A stretch of 64,000 nt of DNA from Oscillospiraceae bacterium (GTDB lineage: Bacteria; Bacillota; Clostridia; Oscillospirales; Oscillospiraceae). Where the stretch lies: assembly GCA_916988195.3 (NCBI GenBank), contig CAKASQ030000003.1, forward strand, positions 34,659-98,658, written 5' to 3'. The position numbers and the translations under genes are program-made. The notes under the pieces are model-generated. The model was not told the DNA's origin and made no database searches. It saw nothing but the letters and a program-made list of their open reading frames with translations. This document shows, piece by piece, positions 61,109-64,000 of the stretch. How positions within the stretch are numbered: the first letter of the stretch is position 1; the number at the start of each line of letters is the position of its first letter.

Positions 61109-61992
61109 TTGAAGTCAAAAATCTCACCAAGCGCTTTGATGGGTTCACGGCGCTGAACGGCCTGACGATGACCGTCCCGACGGGCTCTGTTTACGGTCTG
61201 GTCGGCCCCAACGGCGCGGGCAAATCGACGATCATCCGCCATATCACAGGCGTGTACCGCCCTGACTTGGGCGAAGTGCTCATTGGCGGCGAGCCGGTAT
61301 TTGAAAACCCGCCCGTGAAGGCCCGCATCGCCTGCATCCCGGACGATCTGAGCTGCCACGCGGGCGCAAGCATTCGCGAGCTCAAGTCGTTTTTCAAGGG
61401 GCTCTATCCCGCGTTCAGCGACGAACGCTTTACCGCCCTCGCGGATATTTTCAAGCTCGACCAGCGTCAGCCGCTGCGCCGCTTTTCCAAGGGCATGCAG
61501 AAGCAGGCGGCGTTCTGGCTCGCCATCTGCACGCAGCCGGACTATCTCGTGCTCGACGAGCCGGTCGACGGACTCGACCCCGTGATGCGCAAGCAGGTCT
61601 GGAGCGTCATTTTGGAGGACGTGGCCACGCGGGGAACGACGGTTCTGGTCTCGTCTCACAATCTGCGGGAACTCGAGGACGTATGCGACCATGTCGGCGT
61701 GCTGCATGAAGGCAAGATGCTTCTCGAGCGCTCGCTCTCCGATTTGCAGGAGAACATCGTGAAGGTCCAGCTCGTCACCGACCGGCCGATTCCGCCGGAA
61801 CTGAATGTGCTGCACAAATCCATGACCGGCCGGATTCAGACGCTCATTGTCCGCGGCGACCGGCGGGAAATTGCGGGTCTTTTGCAGCAGTGCAATCCCC
61901 TGCTCTGCGATCTGCTGCCGCTGTCTTTAGAGGAAATTTTCATCTACGAACTGGGAGGTGTGAACTATGACGTCAAAAACCTCGTTCTTTGA
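61105..61992 (+). CDS. ABC transporter ATP-binding protein (YtrB type)
   Basis: A 295-residue ABC ATPase. Walker A is GPNGAGKS near residue 34, the signature is degenerate (LRRFSKGMQKQ, SKG for SGG), Walker B is YLVLDEPVDGLDP and the switch His is in SSHNLRELE. The C-terminal 75 residues form an accessory domain seen in export-type ATPases. It overlaps the permease gene by 26 bases. The role is probably export or protection against a wall- or membrane-active compound; the ligand is unknown. Confidence 0.92.
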   Translation: MIEVKNLTKRFDGFTALNGLTMTVPTGSVYGLVGPNGAGKSTIIRHITGVYRPDLGEVLIGGEPVFENPPVKARIACIPDDLSCHAGASIRELKSFFKGLYPAFSDERFTALADIFKLDQRQPLRRFSKGMQKQAAFWLAICTQPDYLVLDEPVDGLDPVMRKQVWSVILEDVATRGTTVLVSSHNLRELEDVCDHVGVLHEGKMLLERSLSDLQENIVKVQLVTDRPIPPELNVLHKSMTGRIQTLIVRGDRREIAGLLQQCNPLLCDLLPLSLEEIFIYELGGVNYDVKNLVL

Positions 61993-63868
61993 CCGCGCGA
62001 TCTGGAAACGCAGCCTCCGAAAGACGCTGCCGCTCTGGATCTGCTATCTTCTTTGCTGGCTCCTTTTGATGCCGGGAACGTTTCTGAACTTCAACTACGG
62101 CTATGAGCACTACCGCGCCCTTTCCGGCGAGCTCTGCGAGCAGGTTCTCGGCTTTTGCACCATCGGCTCATGCGTCGCGGCGGTCATCGGCGTGCTGGCC
62201 GCGTGGGTGCTGTTTTCGTGGCTGTTCCGGGCGAACGCAGCGTATTTTTACGCGGGGCTTCCCGTCCGGCGCGAGGCGCTTTTTGTGACGAACACGCTCC
62301 TTGGCCTCGTAATGGTCACGCTCATTCATCTCATCACGGCGCTCGCCTCCTACCTCGTTCTGCTGCTGCACGGTTATCCGCAGCTCTACGCCTGCCTGTG
62401 CTTCTTTGTGGCAAGTACGTTGAGCTTTCTCTGCTTCTTCGGCTTCGCGCTGCTGCTCGTGGTCATCATCGGACAGGCCGCCGTCATGCCGGCCGTCTAC
62501 GTGATCTTGAACTTTGCAAGCGTCGCCCTCTTCTCCGCCACAAACAGCCTGCTTTCCGACTTTGTCTACGGCATGGAGTACGCCAGCTGGTGGGAAACGC
62601 GCTTCAGCTCCGTTTTCTACAAGCTGAGCCCCGTGTTCCTCTTTATGATGCAGGGTCTTCCCACCTCCGCGGTTTTTCTGCCCGACGGTTCTGTCGACCC
62701 TGCGCACTACCGGTTTGACGGCTGGGGCTATGTCGGTGCGCTCGCGATTGCTGGTCTCGTATTCGCAGTCATCGCGCTGCTGCTCTTCCGCCGCCGCGAG
62801 ATGGAGCGTTCAGGAGACGCCATCGCTGTCAAATCCCTTCGCCCGGTGTTCCTCTACTGCTTCACAGCGGGCTGCGCCGTCATTTTCGCCTACATTCTGA
62901 CCGCGTTCCAGTCGACAACGCCCGTTGGTGCGCGCGCCTTCCGGCAGACGCTGCTGTTTTTGCTGCTCGGCGCGGCCATCGACTATTTCCTCGCGCAGAT
63001 GCTGCTCAAAAAGTCCATCGCGGTCTTCCGGGGCGCGAAGACCTGGGTCGGGCTCGGCGCAGTGTGTCTGGTGCTTGCGCTCGGCTGCACAGCCGCGCGA
63101 TATGATGTGCTTGGCCTTTACGCCCGCGTACCGGACGCGAGCGACGTTTCCTACATCGACAATTCCTACCTCGGCCAGATGACCGATCCTGCGGACATTG
63201 AAGCGTTCACGCAGCTCCAGAAGCTCATCATCGAGCGCAGGCAGGAAAATGAGCAGAACGCACAGTATGACTGGACAAGCGTCTATTTTACCTACCATCT
63301 CAAAGACGGCACTGTCCGTTCCTTCCGCTACCGGCTGGCTGCCGGTGATCTGGAGAAGGCCGACCCGGACAGTCTCGTCTGCCGGTATGACGAGCTCATG
63401 AACTCGCCGTCGATGATCCGCACCCGGAACGCCATCCCGGAGGAGTTCACCCCGGACAAATCCGCCTTCGTCTATTGCGGCATTGAGGACTACAGCGCAG
63501 ACCTGCCAAAAGACGCGTCCGCCCCCCGGTATCTGTCCGCCGACGAAGCGTACGAGTTCTACACGACCTGCATTCTGCCAGACCTTGAAGACACCGAGCT
63601 CGGAAAAATCCACATCACAGCCTTCTCGGACGACCGGCAGTATGCAAACAGCCTCCTGGCCACCGTCACCTTCCACATTGACCCCACGGACGAGCAGCTT
63701 ACGGCCTATCAGACGCGCTGGGCTGAGACGCACGAGTCCGAACCGTCCAGAGAGTATGCCTCCTCGACGATCTCGACAGACTTTACCTACAGCATCACCG
63801 CCGACGCCAGCCGCTCCATTGCCTACCTGCAAGCCCTCGGCTATACCCTCGACCGCCCCCTTGGATAA
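61967..63868 (+). CDS. ABC-2-type transporter permease
   Basis: A 633-residue membrane protein. About six membrane segments lie in residues 20-270 and two or three more at about 295-385. A large hydrophilic domain (about 390-633) probably faces outside (DASDVSYIDNSYLG, QYDWTSVYFTYHLKDGTVRS). It resembles YtrC/D-type permeases in position and layout, with an unusually large extracellular part that could bind substrate. Start ATG at 61967 follows GGGAGG inside the ATPase gene. Confidence 0.85.
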   Translation: MTSKTSFFDRAIWKRSLRKTLPLWICYLLCWLLLMPGTFLNFNYGYEHYRALSGELCEQVLGFCTIGSCVAAVIGVLAAWVLFSWLFRANAAYFYAGLPVRREALFVTNTLLGLVMVTLIHLITALASYLVLLLHGYPQLYACLCFFVASTLSFLCFFGFALLLVVIIGQAAVMPAVYVILNFASVALFSATNSLLSDFVYGMEYASWWETRFSSVFYKLSPVFLFMMQGLPTSAVFLPDGSVDPAHYRFDGWGYVGALAIAGLVFAVIALLLFRRREMERSGDAIAVKSLRPVFLYCFTAGCAVIFAYILTAFQSTTPVGARAFRQTLLFLLLGAAIDYFLAQMLLKKSIAVFRGAKTWVGLGAVCLVLALGCTAARYDVLGLYARVPDASDVSYIDNSYLGQMTDPADIEAFTQLQKLIIERRQENEQNAQYDWTSVYFTYHLKDGTVRSFRYRLAAGDLEKADPDSLVCRYDELMNSPSMIRTRNAIPEEFTPDKSAFVYCGIEDYSADLPKDASAPRYLSADEAYEFYTTCILPDLEDTELGKIHITAFSDDRQYANSLLATVTFHIDPTDEQLTAYQTRWAETHESEPSREYASSTISTDFTYSITADASRSIAYLQALGYTLDRPLG

Positions 63869-63886
63869 CCAAATCCCCTGCACTCC

Positions 63887-63907
63887 GTAAGGGCGGACGC
63901 GATCTTC
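63887..63907. repeat. Decayed fragment of the GTAGGGG repeat
   Basis: GTAAGGGCGGACGCGATCTTC resembles the left end of the CGGAC variant (copies 2 and 3) and then diverges. Confidence 0.4.
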
Positions 63908-63945
63908 AAAAATGCGTAGTAGCCCGTTAATGTTAAAAGTATATT

Positions 63946-63968
63946 TTCTTGAATTTATGTGATATGAT
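63946..63968 (+). promoter_or_regulatory. Possible promoter at the window end
   Basis: An extended -10 (TGA then TATGAT) in an AT-rich stretch, followed by AAAAGGATG near the edge. The gene it would serve lies beyond the window. Confidence 0.35.
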
Positions 63969-64000
63969 AGCACAAAAGTTCTAAAAGGATGTGCAAACAC

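Overview
This window looks like chromosomal DNA of a GC-rich, low-oxygen Firmicute, most likely a gut Clostridia of the Oscillospiraceae type. The evidence is a CO dehydrogenase/acetyl-CoA synthase cluster, sporulation-type SpmA/SpmB, a clostridial AbrB-like regulator, a leuS T-box leader, strong AGGAGG ribosome sites with several TTG/GTG starts, and split transketolase genes. The lineage is an inference from gene content and codon style. I saw no tRNA, rRNA, CRISPR array, transposase or prophage.

Layout. Positions 1-3.5 kb hold a LacI-family regulator facing an operon of an HD-domain protein, an acetamidase/formamidase and a solute-binding lipoprotein cut by the window edge; near-identical palindromic operators lie between them. 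3.5-6.4 kb hold a split transketolase pair divergent from an RpiR/SIS regulator. 6.5-12.6 kb hold a PhnD/PhnC/PhnE/PhnE-type ABC importer, a metallophosphatase of the 5'-nucleotidase family without signal peptide, and a TetR regulator. 12.6-21 kb carry housekeeping genes: asparaginase, Tex, a YjjG-like HAD phosphatase, an exonuclease, EF-P, an Xaa-Pro peptidase, YqeG and ribosomal protein S21. 21-33 kb form a minus-strand block: smc, ftsY, rdgB, a YhbY-like gene, a nadD-yqeK fusion, an LCP protein, rsfS, then leuS behind its T-box.

33-46.8 kb hold a GT4 glycosyltransferase, a YgjP-like metallopeptidase, a tandem-PII protein coupled to a duplicated DUF1538 membrane protein, AbrB, spmA-spmB, argS, a lipoprotein, a DUF975 protein, an SDR, PlsC, SdpI-like and acyltransferase-3 proteins. 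46.9-55.4 kb hold an EF-G paralogue, a P-type-ATPase-like protein lacking its catalytic aspartate, rlmB, ftsH and an MscS channel. 55.5-60.6 kb carry cooS, cooC and acsB, the CO dehydrogenase, its nickel-insertion ATPase and acetyl-CoA synthase of the Wood-Ljungdahl pathway. 60.6-63.9 kb hold a YtrA-type GntR regulator with a two-gene ABC exporter and a clear operator.

The best candidates for poorly described biology are the tandem-PII/DUF1538 pair, the P-type-ATPase-like pseudoenzyme, the LacI-controlled HD/amidase/binding-protein operon, and a family of about 104-bp intergenic repeats bounded by GTAGGGG and CCCCTAC.
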